A DNA stretch of 38,338 nt from CAZVEE01 sp964625525. GTDB taxonomy: Bacteria > Pseudomonadota > Alphaproteobacteria > JAJFIK01. A program made the translations under genes and the position numbers. Shown here piece by piece: positions 15,311 through 23,440 of the stretch; within the stretch, counting starts at the first letter, position 1, and each line of letters opens with the position of its first letter. The stretch spans positions 1-38,338 of the forward strand of contig CAZVEE010000031.1 in the NCBI GenBank assembly GCA_964625525.1, in the 5' to 3' direction. The notes under the pieces were generated by a model. The model was not told the origin of the DNA and did not search any database. It saw only the letters and a list, made by a program, of their open reading frames with translations.

Positions 15311-15339
15311 AGGACATGTCGCGGGCGCGAGCCTATCTT
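15311..15339 (+). promoter_or_regulatory. candidate hppD promoter
   Basis: AGGACA (15311-15316) and TATCTT (15334-15339) are separated by 17 bp, each matching four of six consensus bases of sigma-70 boxes. The predicted leader is about 70 nt and includes the AAGGAGAA ribosome binding site of hppD. Confidence 0.4.
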
Positions 15340-15414
15340 GTGTCGTGAAAGGGGGTGTTCGGCCCCCGCGCTCTCGCCCTGCCTGTGCGCCCCCACTCAC
15401 TCAAGGAGAACCCC

Positions 15415-16491
15415 ATGTCTCAGGCCGCTGCCGCTTCTGAAAGCCTGTGGGAAAACCCCGTCGGCACCGACGGTTTTGCCTTTGTGGAATTCGCCGCCGC
15501 TGACCCTAAGCCGTTGCACGATCTGCTGACAACGCTTGGATTCATTGCCGTGGCTAAGCATGCCTCTAAGCCCGCCACGCTTTATCGCCAGGGCGATATT
15601 GACTTCATTGTGAATGAAGACGTGGACGGCCATGCGGGGCGCTTTGCCGCCGAACACGGGCCCAGCGCCTGTGCCATGGGCTTTCGCGTTGCCAATGCCG
15701 AAAAGGCGCATGCGAAACTGCTGGCTGAGGGCGCGGCCGACGGCGCCACCCATGCGGGCCGCACCCTGGCGGCTCCGGCCATTGAAGGCATCGGCGGCAG
15801 CCTCATCTACCTCATGGACGGGAAGGGCAACGGCGCCCTCGAGGATTCGTTCCGCGCCATTGACGGTGTCGATCAAGCGCCCCAGGGCGTCGGCCTGCGC
15901 GTGCTGGATCACCTGACCCATAATGTGGGCATGGGCCGCATGGATCATTGGGCGGGCTTCTATGAGAAGCTGTTCAACTTCCGCCAGATCCGCTTTTTCG
16001 ACATTGAAGGCCAGCACACGGGTCTGCGCTCGCGCGCGATGACCGGCCCTTGTGGCAAGCTCCGCATTCCGATCAACGAATCCTCGGACGACAAAAGCCA
16101 GATCGCGGAATATCTGGAACAGTACAAAGGTGAGGGCATCCAGCATATTGCTCTGACCACCGCCAATATCTATGAGACGGTGGACAAGCTGCGGGACCAG
16201 GGCGTCAAGTTCATGACCCCGCCGCCGGAAACCTACTATGACATGCTGGATGAGCGTCTGCCGGGCCATGGGGAGCCGGTGGAGGAATTGAAATCCCGCG
16301 CGATCCTGCTCGATGGGTCGGACAAGTCCCATCTGCTGTTGCAGATTTTCACCGAAACCGTGGTCGGCCCGATCTTCTTTGAGATCATTTCGCGCAAGGG
16401 CGATGACGGTTTCGGCGAAGGCAACTTCAAAGCGCTGTTTGAATCCATGGAGCGGGACCAGATCCGCCGTGGCGTTTTGAAAGTCGACTGA
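15415..16491 (+). CDS. hppD: 4-hydroxyphenylpyruvate dioxygenase
   Basis: A 358-residue non-haem iron dioxygenase converting 4-hydroxyphenylpyruvate to homogentisate with decarboxylation and side-chain migration. It has two VOC-type domains; the C-terminal one holds the iron ligands H166 (LDHLTHN), H244 (GIQHIALTT) and E323 (FFEIISRKG), matching H161/H240/E322 of the Pseudomonas enzyme. The C-terminal GFGEGNFKALFESMERDQ helix is characteristic. The ATG at 15415 follows an AAGGAGAA ribosome binding site; an upstream in-frame codon at 15355 lacks one. It is the first gene of the plus-strand catabolic operon and is separated from hmgA by a strong hairpin. Confidence 0.97.
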   Translation: MSQAAAASESLWENPVGTDGFAFVEFAAADPKPLHDLLTTLGFIAVAKHASKPATLYRQGDIDFIVNEDVDGHAGRFAAEHGPSACAMGFRVANAEKAHAKLLAEGAADGATHAGRTLAAPAIEGIGGSLIYLMDGKGNGALEDSFRAIDGVDQAPQGVGLRVLDHLTHNVGMGRMDHWAGFYEKLFNFRQIRFFDIEGQHTGLRSRAMTGPCGKLRIPINESSDDKSQIAEYLEQYKGEGIQHIALTTANIYETVDKLRDQGVKFMTPPPETYYDMLDERLPGHGEPVEELKSRAILLDGSDKSHLLLQIFTETVVGPIFFEIISRKGDDGFGEGNFKALFESMERDQIRRGVLKVD

Positions 16492-16498
16492 TACCCTG

Positions 16499-16528
16499 GC
16501 GCCTCCGGACCGCACGGTCTGGAGGCGC
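16499..16528 (+). other. intercistronic hairpin between hppD and hmgA
   Basis: A 13-bp stem (16499-16511 with 16516-16528, one G-T pair) closes a GCAC tetraloop, starting 8 nt after the hppD stop. No T-run follows, so an intrinsic terminator is unlikely. A role in mRNA processing or in protecting the hppD transcript end is more plausible. Confidence 0.65.
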
Positions 16529-16569
16529 TGGCTGCCTTGCCCGTCGTCCCGTCACCCGGAGCATTGTTC

Positions 16570-17712
16570 ATGGCGTCCAAACATTTCATCCGGTTTCCCC
16601 GTGTCGAAGGGCTGGCCTCCCGCCAGGCCCATGCGGATCTGCCCGAGGGCACCTATGAGCGGGAGTTGGGCAAGGAAGGCTTTTTCGGCCCCGCCGCCCA
16701 CATGTATCACCGCAATCCGCCCACGGGTTGGACCAGTTTTGAAGGGCCGTTGCGCCCGCGCGCGTTCGATCTGACCAAACTGACGGATGCGGACGGCTCG
16801 CCCTGGGCGGCGGCCGAGGTGCTCTACAACGCGTCGGTGCGCATGCGCTTCTGGCGGTGTGATGGGGCCATGGACCATCTGGTGCGCAACGCGGATGGCG
16901 ATGAATTGCTGTTCGTGCACCGGGGGCAGGGGGACCTCTTTTGCGATTACGGGCATCTGCCGGTGCGTGAAGGCGATTATGTGGTGCTGCCGCGCGGGAC
17001 CATGTGGCGTCTTGATGCGGATGGCCCGCTCAGCGCGCTGCTCATCGAGGCCACCAATGGCAGTTATCAGCTCCCGGACAAAGGGATGCTCGGCCCGCAT
17101 GCCATTTTTGACCCGGCTATGCTCGACGTGCCGGTGATTGATGAGGCGTTCAAGGATCAGTCTCATGCCGCGGGTGAATGGCAGGTGCGGGTAAAGCGGC
17201 GCAATGCCCTTTCTACGGTTACCTATCCGTTCAATCCGCTTGATGCGGTGGGCTGGCACGGCGATCTGGCGCCGGTGCGGCTCAATGTCAAAGATATCCG
17301 CCCCCTGATGAGCCATCGCTATCACTTGCCGCCCTCGGCTCATACCACCTTCGTTGCCAACCGTTTTGTGGTGTGCACGTTCACGCCGCGCCCATTTGAG
17401 ACGGATCCGGGCGCGCTGAAAGTGCCGTTTTTCCACAACAATGACGACTATGACGAAGTGCTGTTCTATCACGCGGGGGACTTTTTCAGCCGCGATAACA
17501 TCGATGCGGGCATGGTGACCTTCCACCCCTGTGGCTTTACCCACGGGCCGCATCCCAAAGCGCTGCGCAACATGTTGCAGCAGTCGAAACCGGCGACGGA
17601 CGAGTATGCGGTGATGCTGGATACGCGCGATGCGCTGGAGGTGGCGGCGCCGGCGGAAACCGTGGAATTGGCCGGCTACAAGGATAGCTGGCAGACCAAA
17701 CCCGAAGCGTAA
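16570..17712 (+). CDS. hmgA: homogentisate 1,2-dioxygenase
   Basis: A 380-residue cupin-fold iron dioxygenase that opens the homogentisate ring to maleylacetoacetate. Recognisable stretches are DELLFVHRGQGDLFCDYGHL, VLPRGTMWRL, NDDYDEVLFYHAGDFFSR and FHPCGFTHGPHP. Candidate ligands are H289, E296 and H325. It is about 50 residues shorter than the Pseudomonas and human enzymes, as in the short bacterial subgroup. The ATG at 16570 has CGGAGC upstream; an in-frame codon at 16537 would add residues reading back into the hairpin region. It is followed by fahA 10 nt downstream. Confidence 0.94.
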   Translation: MASKHFIRFPRVEGLASRQAHADLPEGTYERELGKEGFFGPAAHMYHRNPPTGWTSFEGPLRPRAFDLTKLTDADGSPWAAAEVLYNASVRMRFWRCDGAMDHLVRNADGDELLFVHRGQGDLFCDYGHLPVREGDYVVLPRGTMWRLDADGPLSALLIEATNGSYQLPDKGMLGPHAIFDPAMLDVPVIDEAFKDQSHAAGEWQVRVKRRNALSTVTYPFNPLDAVGWHGDLAPVRLNVKDIRPLMSHRYHLPPSAHTTFVANRFVVCTFTPRPFETDPGALKVPFFHNNDDYDEVLFYHAGDFFSRDNIDAGMVTFHPCGFTHGPHPKALRNMLQQSKPATDEYAVMLDTRDALEVAAPAETVELAGYKDSWQTKPEA

Positions 17713-17722
17713 GGACAAATCC

Positions 17723-18718
17723 ATGAAATTGGCGAGCCTGAAAGAGGGCGGGCGTGACGGCGCGCTCGTCGTGGTTTCCCGTGATCTCACCAAAGCGGTC
17801 GCGGCCACTGAGGTGGCGCCCACCTTGCAGGCGGCGCTCGATGAGTGGGCGGCGGCAGAGCCCAAGCTGCGCGATCTGGCGCGCCGGCTGGAAGCGGGCG
17901 AGGCCAATGGTGTCATGGCGTTTGAGGAAACAGCCGCCGCTTCACCGTTACCGCGCAGCTATCAGTGGGCGGATGGCAGTGCTTATGTGAACCATGTGGA
18001 ACTGGTGCGCAAAGCCCGCGGCGCGGAAATGCCTGAGAGTTTCTGGACTGATCCGCTCATGTATCAGGGTGGCTCGGACGCGTTCCTGGCTCCGCGTGAG
18101 GCGATCCGCATGGCGGACGAGGCTTGGGGCATCGATTTTGAATCCGAGATTGCGGTCATCACGGATGATGTGCCCATGGGGGTCGCGGAAGCCGCGGCCA
18201 AAGACCACATCAAGCTGGTGATGCTTGTCAATGACGTGTCTTTACGCAATCTCATCCCGGCGGAACTGGGCAAAGGCTTTGGTTTTTTCCAGGCCAAGCC
18301 CTCCTCCGCGTTTTCACCCGTTGCAGTGACCCCGGATGAATTGGGCGCCGCCTGGGACGGAGAGAAGGTGAACTTGCCGCTGATCACGGATTTGAATGGT
18401 GAGCGCTTTGGCGCCCCCAATGCGGGGGTGGACATGACGTTTACGTTCCCGCGCCTGGTGGCCCATGCGGCCAAGACCCGGCCCCTTGCTGCGGGCACGA
18501 TCATCGGCTCCGGGACTGTCTCAAACTATGACCGCTCCGCGGGTTCCTCGTGTCTTGCTGAAAAGCGTATGCTGGAGACGATCGAGCAGGGGGAGGCCAA
18601 GACACCTTTTATGCGTTTTGGCGACCGGGTGCGCATCGAAATGCGGGATGCGGATGGTCTGTCTATTTTCGGCACCATCGACCAGGTGGTCGAGCGGTAT
18701 GTGGGACCCGACGCCTGA
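17723..18718 (+). CDS. fahA: fumarylacetoacetate hydrolase family protein
   Basis: A 331-residue FAH-fold enzyme expected to split fumarylacetoacetate into fumarate and acetoacetate, the last step of the pathway. The metal-binding region is visible as IDFESEIAVITDDVP and VMLVNDVSLRNL, with two glutamates and a following aspartate as ligands. GSGTVSNYDRSAGSSCLAEKR and the FGDRVRIEM region near the end are family-typical. Position alone (between hmgA and maiA) makes FAH activity far more likely than the acylpyruvase or 2-hydroxyhepta-dienoate activities of relatives. The ATG has AAGGAC upstream and lies 10 nt after hmgA. Confidence 0.93.
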   Translation: MKLASLKEGGRDGALVVVSRDLTKAVAATEVAPTLQAALDEWAAAEPKLRDLARRLEAGEANGVMAFEETAAASPLPRSYQWADGSAYVNHVELVRKARGAEMPESFWTDPLMYQGGSDAFLAPREAIRMADEAWGIDFESEIAVITDDVPMGVAEAAAKDHIKLVMLVNDVSLRNLIPAELGKGFGFFQAKPSSAFSPVAVTPDELGAAWDGEKVNLPLITDLNGERFGAPNAGVDMTFTFPRLVAHAAKTRPLAAGTIIGSGTVSNYDRSAGSSCLAEKRMLETIEQGEAKTPFMRFGDRVRIEMRDADGLSIFGTIDQVVERYVGPDA

Positions 18719-18730
18719 GGAGCGCCACTC

Positions 18731-19381
18731 ATGAAGCTATATGGTTATTGGCGTTCGACGGCCGCCTATCGGGTCCGCATTGCCTTGAACCTCAAGGGCT
18801 TGGCGGTTGAGCACGTGCCGGTGCGCCTGGCGCTTGAGGGAGGGGATAATCTGCTGCCGGACTTTCTGGCGGTGAACCCGGCGGGAAAGGTTCCTGCGCT
18901 CGAGGCCGGTGGTCACGTGCTCTACCAGTCTCTCGCGATCATCGAATATCTGGATGAAACACATCCCACACCTGCCCTAATGCCGGCTGATCCGTTGGAG
19001 CGGGCCCGCGTGCGGGCTTTCGCTCAGACGATCGCTTGTGATGCACATCCGCTTGGGAATGTCCGGGTGCTGCGCTATTTGCAGGATCATGCGGGCTTTG
19101 ACGGCGCGCGGCTCAGCGCCTGGGCCGGTGAATGGATCCACAACGCCTTTACCGCGCTTGAGGCTATGCTCAGCGCGCGCGGCCCGGCGCAGGTATTTGC
19201 CTTCGGGCCCGAACCGGGCCTTGCGGATGTGCTGTTGGTGCCGCAAATGTTCAATGCCCGGCGCTTCCACGTGAATCTGGCGCCGTTTCCGCGTCTCGTT
19301 GCGCTGGATGAGCACGCTCGCGCGCATCCGGCCTTCACCGCCGCCGCGCCGGAGCGTCAGTCGGACGCGCCCCAGCCATGA
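18731..19381 (+). CDS. maiA: maleylacetoacetate isomerase (zeta-class GST)
   Basis: A 216-residue glutathione S-transferase of the zeta class that isomerises maleylacetoacetate to fumarylacetoacetate using glutathione. The N-terminal thioredoxin-fold motif reads YWRSTAAYRVRIALNLKG; the zeta motif is usually SSCSWRVR or a near variant, so here ST replaces SS. NPAGKVPALE and YQSLAIIEYLDE are the glutathione-site segments. The all-alpha domain follows from about residue 88. It starts 12 nt after fahA, with GAGGAG overlapping the fahA stop, and overlaps the MOSC gene by ATGA. Confidence 0.95.
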   Translation: MKLYGYWRSTAAYRVRIALNLKGLAVEHVPVRLALEGGDNLLPDFLAVNPAGKVPALEAGGHVLYQSLAIIEYLDETHPTPALMPADPLERARVRAFAQTIACDAHPLGNVRVLRYLQDHAGFDGARLSAWAGEWIHNAFTALEAMLSARGPAQVFAFGPEPGLADVLLVPQMFNARRFHVNLAPFPRLVALDEHARAHPAFTAAAPERQSDAPQP

Positions 19382-19857
19382 GCGGCCAGGTGACAGGGCT
19401 GGCCCTGCGGCCGGAGCGTCGCGCGCCCATGGTCTTGGTGGAACACATGGAGATCACGGCCGAGGGCGGCCCGATCGGCGACCACGCGGGCCGTTTCGTC
19501 ACCCGACTCGTCTCTATGCTGAGTGAGGAAGACTGGCGGGCGGCGCGCGATGCGCTTGATTCCCCTGTTGATCTGCCCTGGACCACGCGGCGCGCGAATA
19601 TTCTAAGCCGTGATATCGTCCTGCCACGCGTGAGTGGCGCGGTCCTGCGCCTGGGCCGCGTTGTCCTGGAGATCACGAAGGAAACGGTGCCTTGCGCGCG
19701 CATGGACGAGGCCCATATCGGGCTGCGCCGAGCCCTGGCGGGCGAGTGGCGGGGCGGGCGGCTGTGCAAGGTGGTCGAGCCGGGTGTGATCGCACTTGGC
19801 GATACGATCGAGATTTTACACGCGCCGGAGCCGGTGATCCGACGCCTTCCTGGCTGA
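19378..19857 (+). CDS. MOSC domain-containing protein
   Basis: A 159-residue stand-alone MOSC domain, the fold of the molybdenum cofactor sulfurase C-terminus. A conserved cysteine is present in ITKETVPCARMDEAHIGLRRAL, followed by GEWRGGRLCKVVEPG, and LGDTIEI near the end. MOSC proteins handle sulfur or molybdenum cofactor in YiiM/YcbX-type enzymes; no aromatic catabolic role is established. It overlaps maiA by four bases and is 23 nt ahead of hisC, so it is transcribed with the tyrosine genes. Whether this is functional or just hitch-hiking is unknown. Confidence 0.87.
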   Translation: MSGQVTGLALRPERRAPMVLVEHMEITAEGGPIGDHAGRFVTRLVSMLSEEDWRAARDALDSPVDLPWTTRRANILSRDIVLPRVSGAVLRLGRVVLEITKETVPCARMDEAHIGLRRALAGEWRGGRLCKVVEPGVIALGDTIEILHAPEPVIRRLPG

Positions 19858-19880
19858 TTGATAGAGAAGCGAGAGCAGCG

Positions 19881-20990
19881 ATGACCCAGGTTCCACCCCG
19901 CGCGGGCATTCTCGACATTCACGCCTATGTGCCGGGGGCCTCGGTGTTGCCGGGGGTCGCCAAGCCGGTCAAGCTCGCCTCGAACGAGGCGGCGCTGGGG
20001 CCGAGCCCCCGGGCGGTGGAGGCGGCGCGCGACGCGGCGGCGGCCATGCATCTCTATCCAGATCCGGCGCTGTCGCGTCTGCGCGCGGCCTTGGCGGCTG
20101 AACGTGGACTGGAGGCGGAGCGTTTGGTTTTTGGTCCGGGGTCGGAGTATCTACTCGATCTGTTTATCCGCTGTTATGCGGGCCCCGGCGACGAGCTATT
20201 ATTCCCGGAACTGTCTTTCCCGCTTTATCGCATTCTGGCCCATGCGGCCGGTGCGGCGCCGGTGGAGGCGTCCGCGCCCCGCTACACGGCGGATGTGGAT
20301 GCGCTGCTTGCGGCGGTAACCCCCCGCACCCGGGTTGTCATCGTGGCCAATCCAAACAATCCCACGGGAACGTGGATCCCGCGCACGGCGCTGCAGCGCC
20401 TACGTGAGGGCTTGCCCACGGATGTGCTGCTGGTCATCGACAGTGCTTATGGGGAGTATCCGGAGGATCCGGCTTACTCTGACGGGGTGGATATTGTCGC
20501 GGCGCACCCGGGCAATACAGTCATGACACGGACCTTCTCTAAGCTCTATGCGCTGGCCAATCTGCGCGTGGGCTGGGCCTATGCGGGCGAAGAGTTGCGC
20601 GGGGTGGTGGAGCGGGCGCGCCTGCCGTTCTGTGTGACGAGCGTGGCAGAGGCGGCGGCCGTCGCGGCGCTTGACGACAAAGCTCATGTGGCGGCGGAAC
20701 TGGCCCATTGTCGTGCTTGGCGCCCGCGCATTGTGGCGGCGCTGCGGGCACATGATCTCGATCCGGTGGAGGGGGAGGGCAATTTCGTCTTCTGCCCCGT
20801 GCCGTCGGCGCGCGGCGGCTGGCAGGCGCTCGATGCGCATTTGAAAGCGGCGGGCCTCATCGTGCGGCCTATTCCACCGGCCGGGGCACTGCGCATCAGC
20901 ATCGGTGGGGCCGGCGCGTGCGACGCGCTTCTGGCGGCGCTCAAAGCCTATCGCGCGCCGTCCGCGCCTGGCGTCTCCGTCGGCGGCTGA
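19881..20990 (+). CDS. hisC: HisC-type class I/II aminotransferase (histidinol-phosphate / aromatic)
   Basis: A 369-residue PLP-dependent aminotransferase resembling histidinol-phosphate aminotransferase. Motifs include KLASNEAALGPSP (31-43), NPNNPTG (158-164), IDSAYGEY (186-193), the PLP lysine K221 in TFSKLYALANLRVGW and a C-terminal ALRISIGG. HisC enzymes of alphaproteobacteria often also transaminate tyrosine and phenylalanine. As the last gene of a tyrosine-degradation operon with no other aminotransferase, it may supply 4-hydroxyphenylpyruvate. The ATG at 19881 is chosen because the longer frame runs into the MOSC gene. Its last 43 bp overlap the convergent PAP2 gene. Confidence 0.9.
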   Translation: MTQVPPRAGILDIHAYVPGASVLPGVAKPVKLASNEAALGPSPRAVEAARDAAAAMHLYPDPALSRLRAALAAERGLEAERLVFGPGSEYLLDLFIRCYAGPGDELLFPELSFPLYRILAHAAGAAPVEASAPRYTADVDALLAAVTPRTRVVIVANPNNPTGTWIPRTALQRLREGLPTDVLLVIDSAYGEYPEDPAYSDGVDIVAAHPGNTVMTRTFSKLYALANLRVGWAYAGEELRGVVERARLPFCVTSVAEAAAVAALDDKAHVAAELAHCRAWRPRIVAALRAHDLDPVEGEGNFVFCPVPSARGGWQALDAHLKAAGLIVRPIPPAGALRISIGGAGACDALLAALKAYRAPSAPGVSVGG

Positions 20991-21877
20991 GCCGGATCGG
21001 CAAGGCCGAAATCTTTCGGCTGCGCCCGGAAGAACAACCACAGGCGCGTGCGCCAATCAGCCTGGCGATAGGGCGCGAACGCGGCTTCGCGCCAGGCCTG
21101 TGCGCTTTGGTCATGCTCCAGACCCATGGGGCCAGGCAGAGCGGCGGCGCGGGTCTCCATGGCCTCCGCCACCCCCCAGCGCCGGTCCAGGATCACCATT
21201 TTCAGCACCATGATCGCCAGGCACACGAAAATGCCGGCAAAGATCACATCGCTGAGGAAATGCGCGCCCTGGACGATGCGCACGCCGCCGATAAAGATCC
21301 CAAAGGCGATGGCCGCACGGACCCACGCGCCGCCCGCCGCCGGCAGCAGCAGCGCCACCGCCAGTACCGCAAAGCCCATAGACGCGTCCCCAGACACGAA
21401 CGAGCAATTGCTCGCACACTGATCGGTAATGACGAGGGGCGGGGAGAAGTCCTGGCTGCCGCCGAACTCAGTGATCTGGCGCGGCCGCGCCCGGCCCCAG
21501 TTTTCCTTGAACAAGGCATTGGCAATCAGACCGGGGCCGATGATCAGGCTGAGCGCGAGAAAGCTGAACTGGGGCGGGCGCAGGTTCCAAAAGGGGACGT
21601 TGCGCACGAGCGTGTAGCCAAGACCTCCGAGCGCGAACAGGCCTATGACGATGGCCACCCACTCGATGAAATCATTGAAGAACAGCGCCAGCCAGTGCTT
21701 GCGCAGGGGAAACCCCTCCGCTCCGTCCGCAAATAGGCCGGAGGCCCACAAATCCCACTCCGGCGCCGAGACGAAGATCACTGTGGTCAGCAGCGCCCCA
21801 GCGCACAGGGCGGTGATGATCCCAAGGTCCCGTTGATAGATCCGCGCAGTGTCTGTCGGAAGGTCCGTGTCCGTCAT
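20948..21877 (-). CDS. PAP2 family membrane phosphatase with altered motif 2
   Basis: A 309-residue membrane protein with about six transmembrane segments and a roughly 80-residue cytoplasmic-looking C-terminal tail. PAP2 motif 1 is KENWGRARP (K124, R131), motif 3 is VRIVQGAHFLSD (R200, H206, D210). Motif 2 reads SFVSGDAS instead of the usual PSGH, so the general-acid histidine is aspartate (D164). PAP2 enzymes dephosphorylate lipid pyrophosphates or phosphates such as undecaprenyl pyrophosphate or lipid A. It is the last gene of a four-gene minus-strand unit and overlaps the preceding GT39 gene by ATGA. The last 43 bp overlap hisC. Confidence 0.88.
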   Translation of the reverse strand: MTDTDLPTDTARIYQRDLGIITALCAGALLTTVIFVSAPEWDLWASGLFADGAEGFPLRKHWLALFFNDFIEWVAIVIGLFALGGLGYTLVRNVPFWNLRPPQFSFLALSLIIGPGLIANALFKENWGRARPRQITEFGGSQDFSPPLVITDQCASNCSFVSGDASMGFAVLAVALLLPAAGGAWVRAAIAFGIFIGGVRIVQGAHFLSDVIFAGIFVCLAIMVLKMVILDRRWGVAEAMETRAAALPGPMGLEHDQSAQAWREAAFAPYRQADWRTRLWLFFRAQPKDFGLADPAQPPTETPGADGAR

Positions 21878-23433
21878 GGCTGGTCTCCCGGTGCCTGGGG
21901 CAGATAGCCTTCCAGCACATAGAAGGTGAAGCGTCGCTCCCGCCCTGCGCCGATGGGGCTCACGAAGGTGGTCAGCAAAGTGGAGCGGCGAAAGCGCATG
22001 AGGACGCGTTCGGGATTGCGCGAGCGGGTCACAAACAGGGTATGGGCGCCCAGTTCTGGGGTGAGCGGATTGTTCAGCTCAAAATGGTTCTCCGGAATGC
22101 CATTGGTGTCCCACATGGTCAGCTCTACCGGTAATGGATGGGCGTAGTAGAGCATTTCGCCGAAGACCAGCCGGTCATTCACCAGCACGCTGGTGAAGGG
22201 GCGGCCTTGATGGCCTTGGCTGGCGATCGTGTTCACGGCGGCGCCGATCTCGTCCCAGGCACGCACGCGTTTGAAATCATTGCCGCGCCCCAACGCCTCC
22301 ACCAGACTTGGTGACAGCACCAGGGCGCTGAGGAAGAGCCCGGCCAGCGTGTGCAGCACCACCGAGCCCTTGAGCCACGGTGCGGCACGCGCCGCCAGCA
22401 GCCAGGACACGGTCAGCACCGTCGCGGCCACATAAGCCGTTGCCGCCCAATTGGCATTGGCGCGCGAGATGAAGGCCTGGCCGGTGACGATCAGGATTGG
22501 GGGGATCGCAAAGACCAGCAGATAGACCAGCGCGCGCGGTCGGGGGCTCTGCGCCAGGCGGGTGCGCAGTGTGATCAGGCCCCAGAGCAGGGCGGTAAAC
22601 AGGATGGGGCCGAAGACACCGAATTGGTCGCCCACAAATTTCAGCATCTTGTCTGGGTTGAACAGCGTCCCGCCCCAGCTCGCATTAGCGGCTGTATGGC
22701 TGACGGTGGCGAAATCATTCGCGGCGTTCCACGCCAAGTTCGGCGCCAGGATCGCGCCCGTCAGCGCCAGGATCACCAGGCCCCGCCAGCCCAATAGGGC
22801 AGCACGGGCTTGCGCATCGACAAGCAGGAACAGGCCCGTGCCCAGCAGGAAATAGAGCATGGCGTATTTGCTCATGAAGCCAAGCCCCAACGCGACGCCT
22901 GTCAGCATGGTCCAGCCCAGGCCGCCGGGTGTTTGCGCGCCGTCCTGCCCAATGGTCCGCCACAGGCCGTAAAGCGCGATCGACCAAAAGAAAAGCAACG
23001 GCACGTCGGTCGAAGCGATCCCGGCAGAGAAGGACACCGCCGGCAGGGTGGCGAAGGCGACCGCCGACCAAAAGCCGGTGCGTGGACCGAACAGTGCTGC
23101 ACCCAGTGCGAAGAGCATCAGGCTCGTGCCTGCGTGCAACAGGGGCGAAGAGGCACGGATACAAGCCTCGGTGTCTCCGCATACGGACGTCGTCAGCCCG
23201 ATGACCCAGGCCAGCATAGGGGGCTTGGAGAAATAGCCGAAGGCAAAGTCCTTGGACCAGGACCAGTATTGGGCCTCATCGGGCCCTAGGTTCAGCTCGC
23301 TCAGCCCATTGACGAGCAAGCGCCCGATGGTCAAGGCCAGGACGATCAGGGCCGCGCCCTGGAACCAGGTCAAATGGATCTGGCCACTGGTCGCCGGGCG
23401 GCGGGTGGGGGAAGACGCGGTCTCGCTCGTCAT
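21874..23433 (-). CDS. GT39/ArnT-like glycosyltransferase, first copy
   Basis: A 519-residue polytopic membrane protein of the PMT/ArnT type, which transfers sugars from polyprenyl-phosphate donors on the periplasmic face. The first periplasmic loop carries the catalytic-type acidic pair in LGPDEAQYW (D52, E53) and the FSKPPMLAW motif (69-76). About ten or more hydrophobic helices follow to about residue 370, then a globular periplasmic C-terminal domain (LVNDRLVFGEMLYYAHPLP). Acceptor could be lipid A, another lipid, or a glycan. It lies 7 bp after the PAP2 gene and overlaps the next PAP2 gene by four bases. Confidence 0.9.
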   Translation of the reverse strand: MTSETASSPTRRPATSGQIHLTWFQGAALIVLALTIGRLLVNGLSELNLGPDEAQYWSWSKDFAFGYFSKPPMLAWVIGLTTSVCGDTEACIRASSPLLHAGTSLMLFALGAALFGPRTGFWSAVAFATLPAVSFSAGIASTDVPLLFFWSIALYGLWRTIGQDGAQTPGGLGWTMLTGVALGLGFMSKYAMLYFLLGTGLFLLVDAQARAALLGWRGLVILALTGAILAPNLAWNAANDFATVSHTAANASWGGTLFNPDKMLKFVGDQFGVFGPILFTALLWGLITLRTRLAQSPRPRALVYLLVFAIPPILIVTGQAFISRANANWAATAYVAATVLTVSWLLAARAAPWLKGSVVLHTLAGLFLSALVLSPSLVEALGRGNDFKRVRAWDEIGAAVNTIASQGHQGRPFTSVLVNDRLVFGEMLYYAHPLPVELTMWDTNGIPENHFELNNPLTPELGAHTLFVTRSRNPERVLMRFRRSTLLTTFVSPIGAGRERRFTFYVLEGYLPQAPGDQP

Positions 23434-23440
23434 GGCGCTC

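Noticed and set aside
16552..17916. A 454-codon open frame opposite hmgA and fahA
   Set aside because: It is antisense to a clearly conserved enzyme; long antisense frames are expected at this GC content, and the composition (Arg/His-rich) is not protein-like.
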